Positions 8,767 through 17,562 are shown, numbered from the stretch's first letter. The stretch is DNA of 49,713 bases from Enterococcus termitis (GCF_001730305.1 NZ_MIJY01000011.1:1-49713); one strand, 5' to 3'. Translations and numbers: made by a program. Notes: generated by a model from the sequence alone, not told the origin.

Positions 8767-9357
8767 CTAACTATTATCTTTTGTCATCAGTCTACCTTTT
8801 ATTTCACGAACAATCAAGGCAGCAAGTAAGTCATAGCCGGTTTTAGAAAAGTGTAGTCCGTCTGCCTGTAAAAATTCATCTGTTCCTGGATAAGCTACCA
8901 TTGCTTTATAGACATCAATCACGGGAAGCTCGTACTTTGCACCGATCACTTTTACACGTTCAGCATATTCACGAATGCGATCATCGTCTCGATTCGGTTT
9001 TCTCCCACAATCCACATAAGGCGGTGTAAGTAAAATCACTTTTTCTTTGCCGATTTCAGCGATCATTGTTTCGATATTTTCTGCATATTTTTCTAAAGAA
9101 ACTAAGTTATCGCTATTTGTGTCATTGGCTCCAAAAAAGATCGTTACGATATCCGCTTGTTCTGCCAGTACTTCTTTTTCTAAACGCTTCATTGCATCTT
9201 GTGTCGTATCGCCCGGCATTCCAGCGTTGACGATCATGACTTCTTCATAGTTTTGCGCTGCCAAATCTTCTGTGATCAGATTTTGCAGAATAGGCGTGAT
9301 GGCTTCTTCACCATATCCTGCTGTGATACTATCTCCAAATAAAACAATTTTTTTCAT
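8767..9357 (-). CDS. GDSL-family esterase/lipase (SGNH hydrolase)
   Basis: A 196-aa SGNH hydrolase. All four blocks are visible: GDSIT with nucleophile S10, glycine block NAGMPGDT (G46), GANDT with N78, and DGLHF with D166 and H169. No signal peptide or membrane segment is seen, so it should act in the cytoplasm, probably as a short-chain esterase or acyl hydrolase. The substrate is unknown. ATG 9357 is preferred over the adjacent TTG because GAAAGGA lies at a better spacing. It heads a two-gene operon with the methyltransferase. Confidence 0.88.
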   Translation of the reverse strand: MKKIVLFGDSITAGYGEEAITPILQNLITEDLAAQNYEEVMIVNAGMPGDTTQDAMKRLEKEVLAEQADIVTIFFGANDTNSDNLVSLEKYAENIETMIAEIGKEKVILLTPPYVDCGRKPNRDDDRIREYAERVKVIGAKYELPVIDVYKAMVAYPGTDEFLQADGLHFSKTGYDLLAALIVREIKGRLMTKDNS

Positions 9358-9631
9358 CAAGTATTTTCCTTTCTCGGCTCATTTTCTTTATTTATCATAC
9401 CATTGAATAGCTAATTTCGCTGAAAGAAAGAATGATTTCAGCTCTCTATGTATACAGCTCAAAAGAAAATTTTTTTACTCCTTTAAAACATACTATTTCA
9501 TATCTAAAAAGCTAATAAAAAACCAACTAATTGTTATAATAACATTGAAAAGAATATCTTTACATTATACAATCTAATTAAGTACATATCTAAACTAGTC
9601 AAAAAATATAATAAGAATCGCGGTAGAAGAG

Positions 9632-10729
9632 ATGAATATGAACAACAAGAAGCTGAAATTAATAGGACTAACCTCATTACTATCCTTACTGATACTTACT
9701 GGTTGCCAAAAGACAACTACTCTAAAAACAAAAGAATACGACTTAGCCATTATTGATTCAAAAAATATCACAACTTTTAAAGAAAAAGATAATCAGTTAG
9801 AAAAAGTGGAACAACTTAAACGAACAGATGGACATCTAAATTTGTGGCGCACTGACTTTTGGGAAATGAATAATTCTTATTATACTAAAACATCCGAAAG
9901 TCCCAAATTAGAAGTTTTTCTGTCAAAAATTGGCAGTGATTTATCAATTGACCTCGCCAAAGCCGAAGGAAACGATGCTTATACTTCAAACGTGGATGGA
10001 GAGTTTTTTTATACAACTGCTTGTTTTAGTGATCGAACAGAATTCTATAAATATGATAAAAACTTGAAACTTCAGCTAAAGAAAGAACTCCGGAAAAAGG
10101 AAAGTATCCTAACCAATCAACTAATTCCTCTAGGAGATTATCTTTATGTTTTATGTGGCTATACTAATCCTGACGATGGAGCAAGTAAAAATATGTTAGT
10201 GAAAATGACGAAGGAATTTGAAGAGGTTGAAGAAACAGACTTAGGTGATGAAACAAGTGCATACATGAGAATGGTTGAATTTAAAAATAAACTTTATATG
10301 ACAGAAGCCAATATTGGCATGGGTGCAAATGGTGAACCAGGAGAAGCAAATCGAGTACTTGTATATGATCTAGCAACAAAAAATAAAGAGTATCTCACTT
10401 TGACTTATCCTTACCCGATGGAAATCTATGTTGACGAGCAAAACGAAAACCTGATTATTCGTCACTATGAATTATATGTAAAAAGCTATACATGGACCGT
10501 TTATAATTTGAAAGAGCAATCAGAATCGTTTATTCATTTTCCTGAATATGAAAAATTAGAACAAGAAAAACATATAAATCCTCCATTTTTCACTCAAAAT
10601 AGTGGGCTTTATTATTTCATGTTCGATGATCAGCTCACGAAATATGATCCTAAGACGAATACATCAACAAAACTTGACTTATCTTCTTTTGATTTAGAAG
10701 AGACTAGTGCACTGATTATAAATAAATAA
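9632..10729 (+). CDS. Putative lipoprotein of unknown function
   Basis: A 365-aa secreted lipoprotein. The signal peptide contains LLSLLILTGC with the lipobox cysteine at about residue 25, followed by charged sequence. The body has repeated short strand-like units such as FFYTTACFSDRTEFYKYD and LYYFMFDDQLTKYDPKT, suggesting a beta-propeller-like fold, but no family is recognised. Two in-frame starts (9632 and 9638) share the weak purine site AGAAGAG, and the first is reported. It is single, with its own terminator downstream. The A+T-rich 9361-9631 upstream holds the two divergent promoters and nothing else obvious. Confidence 0.7.
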   Translation: MNMNNKKLKLIGLTSLLSLLILTGCQKTTTLKTKEYDLAIIDSKNITTFKEKDNQLEKVEQLKRTDGHLNLWRTDFWEMNNSYYTKTSESPKLEVFLSKIGSDLSIDLAKAEGNDAYTSNVDGEFFYTTACFSDRTEFYKYDKNLKLQLKKELRKKESILTNQLIPLGDYLYVLCGYTNPDDGASKNMLVKMTKEFEEVEETDLGDETSAYMRMVEFKNKLYMTEANIGMGANGEPGEANRVLVYDLATKNKEYLTLTYPYPMEIYVDEQNENLIIRHYELYVKSYTWTVYNLKEQSESFIHFPEYEKLEQEKHINPPFFTQNSGLYYFMFDDQLTKYDPKTNTSTKLDLSSFDLEETSALIINK

Positions 10730-10740
10730 AAATAACCAAT

Positions 10741-10779
10741 AAAACTCTACTTTAACAACTCAGTAGGGTTTTGTTGTTT
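10741..10779 (+). terminator. Terminator after the lipoprotein gene
   Basis: AAAACTCTACT (10741-10751) pairs with AGTAGGGTTTT (10762-10772) with one G-T wobble and is followed by a T-rich tail. Confidence 0.75.
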
Positions 10780-10835
10780 TATGAAAGATGCTATAATGGG
10801 CAAAGAACGAAATGCTGGCTTTGGTGGAGGAACCG

Positions 10836-11759
10836 ATGGACGATAAAATGAATTATTACCCCATTTCACGGAAGGAATGGCAGGGCTTCTATCATAACGG
10901 CAAAGCGCCGCTGACAGAAGAAGAATTAGAAGATATTAAAGGCTTCAATGATCAAATTTCATTGCAGGATGTGCAGGACATTTACGTGCCACTGACGCAT
11001 CTGATTCATTTGTATATGAAAGAATTTGAGTCTTTGACTGTTAGCAAAGGGCTATTTTTGCATGAATATGTACCTGTACCGCCTTTTATCATCGGGATCG
11101 CTGGTAGTGTGGCTGTTGGGAAAAGTACCACCGCCCGCTTGCTACAGCTGATTTTATCCAGAACCTTTAAACGCCGCAATGTCCAACTGATCACAACGGA
11201 CGGCTTTTTATATCCAAATAAAGTATTAGAAGCTAAGGGCATTATGGATCGAAAAGGATTTCCTGAAAGCTATGACATGGAAAAGTTGATCGACTTTTTA
11301 AATCAAGTCAAAAACGGCCAAGAGGAAATCAAAGCACCACTTTATTCGCACAGTGTTTATGATATTATCGAAGGCGAATATGAAGTGATTCAACAGCCGG
11401 ATATTCTGATCGTTGAAGGAATCAACACACTGCAACTACCTGCCAACCAGCAGATATATGTCAGTGACTTCTTCGACTTTTCAGTTTTTATCGATGCTGA
11501 TTCAAAACTGATTGAAAAATGGTACCTTGAACGATTTGGCGCCTTACTCGATACCGCCTTTCTTGATCCTGATAATTACTATTATCAATATGCGATCGGA
11601 GACCGTGACGAAGCCTTTGCGATGGCCAAGGAAGTCTGGAAAAATATCAATCTGAAAAACTTAGAGGAATATATCTTGCCAACACGAGGCAGAGCGGATA
11701 TTATACTTCATAAGACTGAAAATCATATCATTGATGAGATCTTTATGCGGAAATACTAA
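10836..11759 (+). CDS. coaA: Type I pantothenate kinase
   Basis: A 307-aa cytoplasmic kinase that phosphorylates pantothenate, the first and regulated step of coenzyme A synthesis. The P-loop GIAGSVAVGKST (about 87-98) and the following LITTDGFLYPN are characteristic of the CoaA type, and the length matches the family. ATG 10836 was taken because GGAGG lies 6 bases upstream; the frame is open further upstream from 10812. A TATAAT at 10792-10797 may be its -10. It is monocistronic or at the head of the guaA region. Confidence 0.93.
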   Translation: MDDKMNYYPISRKEWQGFYHNGKAPLTEEELEDIKGFNDQISLQDVQDIYVPLTHLIHLYMKEFESLTVSKGLFLHEYVPVPPFIIGIAGSVAVGKSTTARLLQLILSRTFKRRNVQLITTDGFLYPNKVLEAKGIMDRKGFPESYDMEKLIDFLNQVKNGQEEIKAPLYSHSVYDIIEGEYEVIQQPDILIVEGINTLQLPANQQIYVSDFFDFSVFIDADSKLIEKWYLERFGALLDTAFLDPDNYYYQYAIGDRDEAFAMAKEVWKNINLKNLEEYILPTRGRADIILHKTENHIIDEIFMRKY

Positions 11760-12160
11760 GAAAAGCGGAATGAAGCGTTTAATCCGCATGAAACCGAGTA
11801 GGTACCTTTCTACATCAACTCATTTCATTCATTGTGTATCAAGGCAATTAGGAATCTGAAAGTGGAACGCTTTTTGTTCCAGTTGAAGATTGTCTATTTT
11901 CCTTGTGGATTGCTTCATGGAGCTAGATCACAAAGTATCACTTAACTTGATTCTAAAGGGGTCAGAATTTTCCTAACGGAAAATTCTCCATAAACGGTGT
12001 AAAAAGAGCAGGTTCTTTGCTTTGAAACACAAGAGCCTAGCGATTTGATGTTGAAAAGTACAAGACGCAACATTTGCGTGTTGTTCCTTCTTGGCTCGAA
12101 CCTAAACGCTTTTTTTACAGCCTCTTATTAGATAAATCTAAATGGATAGGGGTAATAAAT
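11760..12160 (+). promoter_or_regulatory. Long structured guaA leader region
   Basis: This 400-base gap holds several inverted repeats: AGAATTTTCC-taac-GGAAAATTCT (11964-11987), ACGCAA-cat-TTGCGT near 12065-12079, and GGTTCTT/AAGAGCC near 12010-12033. GAGCC near 12029 can instead pair with GGCTC near 12092, just before CGCT and a T7 run at 12110-12116. That layout is compatible with an attenuator, but no known riboswitch class was recognised and no guanine-riboswitch core is present. The alternative is plain intergenic sequence with chance pairing. Confidence 0.4.
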
Positions 12161-13717
12161 GTGACCAATGTTGCCGATTTGACAACTGTCGAAAAAATTA
12201 TTGTTTTAGACTTTGGTAGTCAATATAACCAATTGATTACTCGACGTATTCGTGAATTTGGCGTGTTCTCAGAATTATTGAGCCACCGAATCACAGCGGA
12301 TGAAATTCGCGAAATGGCACCAAAAGGAATTATTTTCTCTGGTGGCCCAAATAGTGTTTATGATGAAAATGCGTTTAGTATCGATCCTGAAATTTATGAA
12401 TTAGGCATTCCAATTCTAGGGATTTGTTACGGTATGCAACTAATGATGCATAATTTAGGTGGAAAAGTTGAGCCTGCTGGCAACCGTGAATACGGCAAGT
12501 CAGAGCTATCACTTTTGATTCCTGATTCGCCTATTTTTAAAGGAACACCTGAAAAACAAATCGCTTGGATGAGTCATGGTGACCTAGTCGCTGCTATCCC
12601 TGATAGCTTTGAAACTGTCGCAACTAGTGCAGATTGTCCGTTTGCAGCTGTTCAAGATACAGCTCGCAACCTTTACGGTGTGCAATTCCATCCAGAAGTT
12701 CGTCACTCTGAATATGGGAATGACTTATTACGTCACTTTACTTTTGATATTTGTCATTGCGAAGGCGACTGGACAATGGGCAACTTCATCGAAATGGAAA
12801 TCAATAAAATCCGTGAACAAGTTGGCGATAAAAAAGTCCTTCTTGGTCTTTCAGGCGGCGTGGATTCAAGCGTTGTTGGTGTGCTTTTACAAAAAGCGAT
12901 CGGCGATCAATTAACGTGTATCTTTGTGGATCATGGTTTATTGCGTAAAGGTGAAGCAGAACAAGTAATGGATAGTTTAGCTGGTAAATTCGGCTTAAAC
13001 ATCATTAAAGTAGATGCGAAAAAACGCTTCTTAGATAAATTAGCTGGCGTTTCTGATCCAGAAGAAAAGCGTAAAATCATTGGAAATGAATTTGTTTATG
13101 TTTTCGATGACGAAGCGACAAAACTTGATGGTATCGACTTCCTAGCACAAGGAACTCTTTATACAGATATCGTAGAAAGCGGCACTGAAACAGCGCAAAC
13201 AATCAAATCTCACCATAACGTGGGCGGATTGCCGGAAGATATGCAATTTGAATTGATCGAACCGTTAAATACTCTATTTAAAGATGAAGTTCGTGCTTTA
13301 GGGATCGAATTAGGCATGCCGGAAGCACTTGTTTGGCGCCAACCATTCCCGGGTCCTGGTTTAGGGATTCGTGTACTTGGTGAAATTACTGAAGATAAAT
13401 TAGAAATCGTGCGTAACTCTGATGCGATTTTACGTGAAGAGATCGCCAATGCTGGTTTAGATCGTGATATTTGGCAGTACTTTACTGTGTTACCTGGCAT
13501 CCGTAGTGTGGGTGTGATGGGTGATGGTCGTACGTATGATTATACTGTGGGCATTCGTGCAGTAACTTCGATTGATGGAATGACAGCTGATTTTGCTAGA
13601 ATTCCTTGGGATGTGTTGCAGAAGATTTCTGTGCGGATCGTGAATGAAGTGGATCATGTGAATCGGATTGTTTATGATATTACGAGTAAGCCACCTGCTA
13701 CTGTTGAGTGGGAATAA
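12161..13717 (+). CDS. guaA: GMP synthase (glutamine-hydrolysing)
   Basis: A 518-aa enzyme that converts XMP to GMP using glutamine and ATP. The class I amidotransferase half has C89 in GICYGMQ and H177/E179 in FHPEV. The ATP pyrophosphatase half has the PP-loop SGGVDSS (231-237), and the C-terminal dimerisation domain ends [11 protein letters not shown], the usual family end. The frame is open back to 12074, but GTG 12161 with AGGGG upstream gives the normal N-terminus and length. The leader upstream is unusually long. Confidence 0.96.
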   Translation: MTNVADLTTVEKIIVLDFGSQYNQLITRRIREFGVFSELLSHRITADEIREMAPKGIIFSGGPNSVYDENAFSIDPEIYELGIPILGICYGMQLMMHNLGGKVEPAGNREYGKSELSLLIPDSPIFKGTPEKQIAWMSHGDLVAAIPDSFETVATSADCPFAAVQDTARNLYGVQFHPEVRHSEYGNDLLRHFTFDICHCEGDWTMGNFIEMEINKIREQVGDKKVLLGLSGGVDSSVVGVLLQKAIGDQLTCIFVDHGLLRKGEAEQVMDSLAGKFGLNIIKVDAKKRFLDKLAGVSDPEEKRKIIGNEFVYVFDDEATKLDGIDFLAQGTLYTDIVESGTETAQTIKSHHNVGGLPEDMQFELIEPLNTLFKDEVRALGIELGMPEALVWRQPFPGPGLGIRVLGEITEDKLEIVRNSDAILREEIANAGLDRDIWQYFTVLPGIRSVGVMGDGRTYDYTVGIRAVTSIDGMTADFARIPWDVLQKISVRIVNEVDHVNRIVYDITSKPPATVEWE

Positions 13718-13840
13718 AGAGCCAACATAATAAGGATGGGGAATGCCGATAAATCAACGTTTTTCAACTTATGAAATGCTTGATTTTCATTGAAAATGAT
13801 ATGGTTCCCTACCATTTTCCATAACAAAATAACGTTTGGA

Positions 13841-13884
13841 AAAAGTAGACCTCATCAAATAAGATGGGGTCTACTTTTAATTTT
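13841..13884 (+). terminator. guaA terminator
   Basis: AAAAGTAGACCTCATC (13841-13856) pairs with GATGGGGTCTACTTTT (13863-13878) with one mismatch and a 6-nt loop, followed by AATTTT. It marks the left border of the accessory region. Confidence 0.85.
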
Positions 13885-13914
13885 AAAATACTTTTGAATA
13901 AGAGGAGAAGAATT

Positions 13915-14820
13915 ATGAGTACACAAGAATATCGACTGTTTGAAGATCATATTATTTCACAATTTCCAGTTAATAGCTGTATTTTCTACCAAGGAAAGGA
14001 GTATGTGGTATCTATTTCGGGAAAACCAACTCCGCAAGGTATTAGTGGTGAATGTAAAACTGATGTCTATATACTTTTAGTCAACCCCAAGGATACAAAT
14101 GACAGTGTAGAACTTAAAATTTCCTGCAAACTTTCGTCTTCAAATGAATTTCAGGAAAATAAATTAACAGAGTTACGTGCTTTTGATTATTTTGGAGAAG
14201 ATGCTAAACGAATCCTAGAAACAGCAACTAAAAATTTGCAAAATATTTTCGAGAATGATATTATTGATAGCCCCACTGGGATTGGTAGCAAAAAAGGAGG
14301 CTACTTGACGTTAGGTTGGTTAGTGGACATTACAACAAAATGGAGAAGAAAATCTGAACCTTTTATAATGACAGAAAAAGAAATTCGTGATTTGGTTTAT
14401 ATAGGCAGAGGATTGCCTGATAGTAAAAAAAATGCAATTGTCTGTGGAGTTGTAATTCCTGATTCTGGTTTGGCTAATATGATGCTTGTCTCAGAAAGAA
14501 AGGATATTTCATCATATAATGATGTTTTAAAACAATTGATACCTATAGAGAGCTATCCAATCAAAGAACATTTTATTATATTAAAAGCAATAAACTTTTT
14601 TCCCGGGGCATTAAAATATCAAGGCATTAATCCGTACGACGGAAATCGTCCCTTTGCTGTAAGAGTGCACTGGGATTATGATGAATTGACAGATAGTTTG
14701 GTCAGTACACTAGATTATGCTGACCCTTTGAAAACTAATGGAATGGCAATGCTATGTATGAAGAAGCTAAACTCGCATTCTCTAAACTTTCACCTGAAAA
14801 ACAATCTAAATATATTTTAA
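13915..14820 (+). pseudogene. Probable type II restriction endonuclease, frameshifted near its 3' end
   Basis: As it stands the frame encodes 301 aa from ATG 13915, with AGGAG upstream. No family is recognised with certainty. A restriction role is inferred from the m5C methyltransferase 190 bases downstream in the same direction and from a PD-(D/E)xK-like arrangement, D(50)VYILL...VELK around residues 50-69. The last 27 codons look out of frame. AATGG is duplicated at 14737-14746, and removing one copy gives a 313-aa product ending KHNIIPI at 14861. The codons are A+T rich relative to guaA. The protein may still be active if the C-terminus is dispensable. Confidence 0.55.
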
Positions 14821-15011
14821 AAGAGTCTTATCTTGAGAAACATAATATAATTCCTATATGATCTAAGTAAATTCTTTAGATCAAAATTATTCGGATTCAA
14901 TTACATTTTTTTATCATAAAAAAAAGAAAAAAACTGGCCTTTTTAGCGTATTTTTGTTATAGTAGCTCTAATAGATTTTATTGGCTATAATAACATCAGA
15001 GGGGGAAAATA

Positions 15012-16331
15012 ATGTCTACTACTCAAGCAAAAAACAACGTAACTTATAAAGATAAAAACCAACGTTCTAGAGGGAAGTTCAAGCCTGCATTAAATCTATC
15101 TAACGATGAAGTAAAATCTGTTTTAATGAAAAAAATAGAAGAGGAAACAAGTAAAATTATTGAAAGCGAAGAGGATTTTCAATTAATTCAAAATGTTAAT
15201 GCTCGTAAAGATAAAATTAATGTTGTATCTCTTTTTTCTGGAGCTGGAGGACTTGATTTGGGAACCGAGCTTGCTGGATTAGTTTCTACTTTAGGATATG
15301 ATAATGCCATGTCAGCTTTTAATAGTGATAAAAAAACATATGATAAGATTAGGAAAAACAGTATTTTCCATACAATATATACAAATGATATGTTTAAAGA
15401 GGCCAATGAAACCTATAGATTAAATTTTAGTGATAGTATTTTACAACACCAAAAAGATATAAAAAAAGTTGCCCATTTCCCAGAAAATACTTTGATGATT
15501 GGTGGGTTTCCTTGCCCTGGTTTTAGCGAAGCAGGACCTCGATTGATTGATGATGAAAGAAACTTTCTTTATATACACTTTATCCGAGCCCTAATTCAAA
15601 CACAACCTGCATTCTTCGTTGCTGAGAATGTTAAAGGTATGATGACACTTGGAAAAGGTGAGGTTTTAAAACAAATTATTGAAGATTTTGCTAGCGCAGG
15701 ATATACAGTAACACCACATTTAGTTAATGCACGTGATTATGGTGTTCCTCAAGCAAGGGAACGTGTCTTTTTAATTGGTGTTCATAAAGAAAAAATTGAA
15801 CAAAAATATGGGTATCATTACGAGTTACCTCAACCTACTCATGGAGATCCAAATGAATTAAGCCTCTTTACTAATATTTTACCTTGGGCAACATTAAGAG
15901 ATGCAATTAGCGATTTGAAAAATAACCCTGGAGAGTATTTTGAAGGTTCTTATAGTACGATTTATATGTCACGCAATAGAAAAAAATCTTGGGATGATCA
16001 AAGCTTCACCATTCAAGCTAGTGGTAGACAAGCACCACAACATCCTGACGGGTTTCCTATGGAAAAGATTGGTCATAATAAATGGATTTTTCATGGTGAA
16101 AACCGACGTCTCTCAATTAAGGAAATCAGTAGGATTCAAACTTTTCCAGATTGGTTCAAATTTAGTTCAGGTTCGTCACTAGGAAAAACAGGTAGAGAAA
16201 TAAGTAGAAATGCACAAATTGATAAGGTTTATAAGCAGATTGGTAATGCAGTACCTGTTCTACTAGCTCAGGCAATTATTCAACCTATTGCAGATTTTTT
16301 AACTGAGAATTTTATGGACGTAACCAAATAA
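15012..16331 (+). CDS. DNA (cytosine-5)-methyltransferase
   Basis: A 439-aa type II m5C methyltransferase. Motif I FSGAGGLDLG (75-84), motif IV GGFPCPGFSEAG with nucleophile C168, motif VI ENV (205-207), motif VIII QARERVFLIG (247-256) and motif X QIGNAVPVLLAQAI are all intact and in canonical order. A 70-residue charged N-terminal extension precedes motif I. The target sequence cannot be deduced, though SFTIQASGRQAP sits where such enzymes have conserved residues next to the recognition domain. It protects DNA from the probable upstream endonuclease. GAGGGGG precedes the ATG, and a TATAAT-like box near 14984 suggests its own promoter. Confidence 0.93.
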   Translation: MSTTQAKNNVTYKDKNQRSRGKFKPALNLSNDEVKSVLMKKIEEETSKIIESEEDFQLIQNVNARKDKINVVSLFSGAGGLDLGTELAGLVSTLGYDNAMSAFNSDKKTYDKIRKNSIFHTIYTNDMFKEANETYRLNFSDSILQHQKDIKKVAHFPENTLMIGGFPCPGFSEAGPRLIDDERNFLYIHFIRALIQTQPAFFVAENVKGMMTLGKGEVLKQIIEDFASAGYTVTPHLVNARDYGVPQARERVFLIGVHKEKIEQKYGYHYELPQPTHGDPNELSLFTNILPWATLRDAISDLKNNPGEYFEGSYSTIYMSRNRKKSWDDQSFTIQASGRQAPQHPDGFPMEKIGHNKWIFHGENRRLSIKEISRIQTFPDWFKFSSGSSLGKTGREISRNAQIDKVYKQIGNAVPVLLAQAIIQPIADFLTENFMDVTK

Positions 16332-16407
16332 TTATTTTTATTGTCAAAAAGTATGCTGACTCAACTTTATTGACTTAAAACATATAGATGTATGGTGTTA
16401 AAAAAAC

Positions 16408-16445
16408 AAAAACAAGTAGAGTTTAAATACTCTGCTTGTTTTTCT
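16408..16445. terminator. Bidirectional terminator between the methyltransferase and XRE genes
   Basis: AAAAACAAGTAGAGT (16408-16422) pairs with ACTCTGCTTGTTTTT (16429-16443) with one mismatch. A-rich and T-rich flanks allow it to work both ways, ending the methyltransferase and the convergent regulator gene. Confidence 0.8.
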
Positions 16446-16508
16446 CAATAACTACAATCTTGTCTTGTTACGAAGATAAAGATAATTTATTCATGTATAT
16501 TTGCAATT

Positions 16509-16742
16509 TCATTTCCCCTTATTATTCGGAAAAGGTACTCTCACATCACTAACCCCACAAATATAATTCATATCAACCTTATAAAATTTTGCAAGTTTAA
16601 TCATAGATTCTAAAGGTATTCTCGTCTTCCCATATTCATAATCAGCATAAGTTCTCTGACCCACGTTTAACAACACTGCAACTTCTCTCTGTGTATAATC
16701 GTTATCTTCACGTAATTCCCTTATTCGCTTAATATAATCCAT
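16509..16742 (-). CDS. XRE-family regulator, copy 1
   Basis: A 77-aa Cro/CI-type repressor that is essentially one helix-turn-helix domain: TQREVAVLLNVGQRTYADYEYG covers helices 2-3. It is a close paralogue of the gene 80 bases upstream, matching it over nearly all of the first 64 residues with conservative changes. ATG 16742 was chosen because it aligns with the paralogue's start and has GAGGG 6 bases upstream; an in-frame ATG two codons earlier overlaps that site. A 17-bp operator lies just upstream at 16772-16788, so it is probably autoregulated. Confidence 0.85.
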   Translation of the reverse strand: MDYIKRIRELREDNDYTQREVAVLLNVGQRTYADYEYGKTRIPLESMIKLAKFYKVDMNYICGVSDVRVPFPNNKGK

Positions 16743-16771
16743 AGCCATCCCTCTTTTTGATTATTCTATCC

Positions 16772-16788
16772 TAGAGTTATAAACTCTT
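16772..16788. promoter_or_regulatory. XRE operator O3
   Basis: TAGAGTT-ATA-AACTCTT is the same 17-bp inverted repeat found twice at 17076-17117. It lies about 30 bases upstream of XRE copy 1. Confidence 0.6.
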
Positions 16789-16821
16789 AAACTAACTATC
16801 TATCATCTAGCATTAAACTAA

Positions 16822-17046
16822 CTATTTTTCAGGAAATGAGTTCTTCACATGACTCATTCCACAAATATAATTCATGTCAACGTCATAAAATTTAGCTAAG
16901 ATAATCATGGAATCCAAAGGTATTCTCGTTTTTCCATATTCATAATCAGCATAAGTTCTTTGTCCAACACTTAACAGCGCTGCAACTTCTCTCTGTGTAT
17001 AATCATTATCTTCACGTAATTCTCTTATCCGCTTTATATATTGCAT
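16822..17046 (-). CDS. XRE-family regulator, copy 2
   Basis: A 74-aa helix-turn-helix repressor and tandem paralogue of the gene at 16509-16742; TQREVAALLSVGQRTYADYEYG is almost identical. The C-termini diverge after about residue 64 (HVKNSFPEK here, DVRVPFPNNKGK in copy 1). It is transcribed divergently from the small gene at 17177, with two copies of the shared operator in the 130-base gap. GGAGACAAGTC precedes the ATG. Such pairs may heterodimerise or compete for operators, which is inference. Confidence 0.87.
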   Translation of the reverse strand: MQYIKRIRELREDNDYTQREVAALLSVGQRTYADYEYGKTRIPLDSMIILAKFYDVDMNYICGMSHVKNSFPEK

Positions 17047-17075
17047 GACTTGTCTCCTTTTTAATTATTTTACGA

Positions 17076-17092
17076 TAGAGTTATAAACTCTA
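17076..17092. promoter_or_regulatory. XRE operator O1
   Basis: TAGAGTT-ATA-AACTCTA is a perfect 7-bp inverted repeat with a 3-bp centre. It abuts the -35 of the plus-strand promoter and sits in the promoter region of XRE copy 2. Confidence 0.65.
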
Positions 17093-17121
17093 TTGACTTT
17101 TAGAGCAATAAACTCTAAAAT
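17093..17121 (+). promoter_or_regulatory. Promoter of the 75-aa gene with operator O2 between -35 and -10
   Basis: TTGACT (17093-17098), 17 bases, then TAAAAT (17116-17121). TAGAGCA-ATA-AACTCTA (17101-17117) fills the spacer and is a third copy of the XRE operator with two changes in the left arm. A bound repressor here would directly block RNA polymerase. Confidence 0.65.
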
Positions 17122-17176
17122 GGACTTAAGGACAAAAACAACGAATGAAAAAATAGAAATCATTAGGAGGTTCAAC

Positions 17177-17404
17177 ATGGCTCACCCAGTAAAAATGATC
17201 ACCTATCAAGATCTACATAAACTAAATCATTCAATCCAACAATTAAAGAACTGGCACGAAACATTCAATTCACAAAGAAACAACATCCATAATCATTCTA
17301 TTCCCGATAACCTCTTCTATGAGCATGAGCGAATACTAAAAACATTAACTCAAGAAACACAGAAACTTAAAAGCAAAGAGAAACTCAAAAATATTTTGAT
17401 TTAA
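17177..17404 (+). CDS. Small helical protein of unknown function
   Basis: A 75-aa protein, strongly predicted to be helical and basic at the end (KLKSKEKLKNILI). ATG 17177 has AGGAGG 7 bases upstream; the frame is open from 17093 but that part covers the promoter and operators. No family is recognised. The regulated promoter with two operators and the divergent XRE gene suggest a product needing tight control, such as a mobile-element or toxin-like gene, but this is inference. The last codons lie inside a repeat whose diverged copies recur near 19870 and 23480. Confidence 0.65.
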   Translation: MAHPVKMITYQDLHKLNHSIQQLKNWHETFNSQRNNIHNHSIPDNLFYEHERILKTLTQETQKLKSKEKLKNILI

Positions 17405-17470
17405 ACTCCTAGCAGCAAATAGGATTTTAAAGTTCATCAGTATTAGCCGAACTGATACTGATGAGCGATA
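17366..17470 (+). repeat. Dispersed repeat, copy 1
   Basis: This spans the 3' end of the 75-aa gene and about 65 bases beyond. Signature blocks are GAGAAACTCAAAAAT, TTGATTTAAACTCCTAGC and a hairpin CATCAGTAT (17435-17443)/ATACTGATG (17455-17463). Diverged copies in the same orientation lie at about 19865-19975 and 23455-23572. Confidence 0.6.
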
Positions 17471-17475
17471 GATTT

Positions 17476-17512
17476 AAACAAGTAGTTAACTATCTAACTA
17501 CTTGTTTTTTTG
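17476..17512 (+). terminator. Terminator before the Fic locus
   Basis: AAACAAGTAGTTA (17476-17488) pairs perfectly with TAACTACTTGTTT (17495-17507), and a T-run follows. Confidence 0.85.
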
Positions 17513-17538
17513 AAAACAGCTAAAAAACATAGTATAAT
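17510..17538 (+). promoter_or_regulatory. Promoter of the antitoxin-fic operon
   Basis: TTGAAA (17510-17515), 17 bases, then a perfect TATAAT (17533-17538). It lies 24 bases upstream of the antitoxin start and directly after the preceding terminator. Confidence 0.65.
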
Positions 17539-17562
17539 GAACAAACACAAGGAGGGATTATT

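Noticed and set aside
11760-12160. Guanine (purine) riboswitch upstream of guaA
   Set aside because: The conserved three-way-junction core of that class was not found in the leader; only generic hairpins are present.
12074-12160. Longer GuaA N-terminus starting at 12074
   Set aside because: It would add 29 residues unlike any GuaA start and would read through the T-run; GTG 12161 has a ribosome site and gives the family length.
16408-17512. CRISPR-like array suggested by repeated TAGAG/CTCTA and CAAGTAG motifs
   Set aside because: The repeats are operators and terminators of unequal spacing, with no spacer-repeat periodicity or cas genes.
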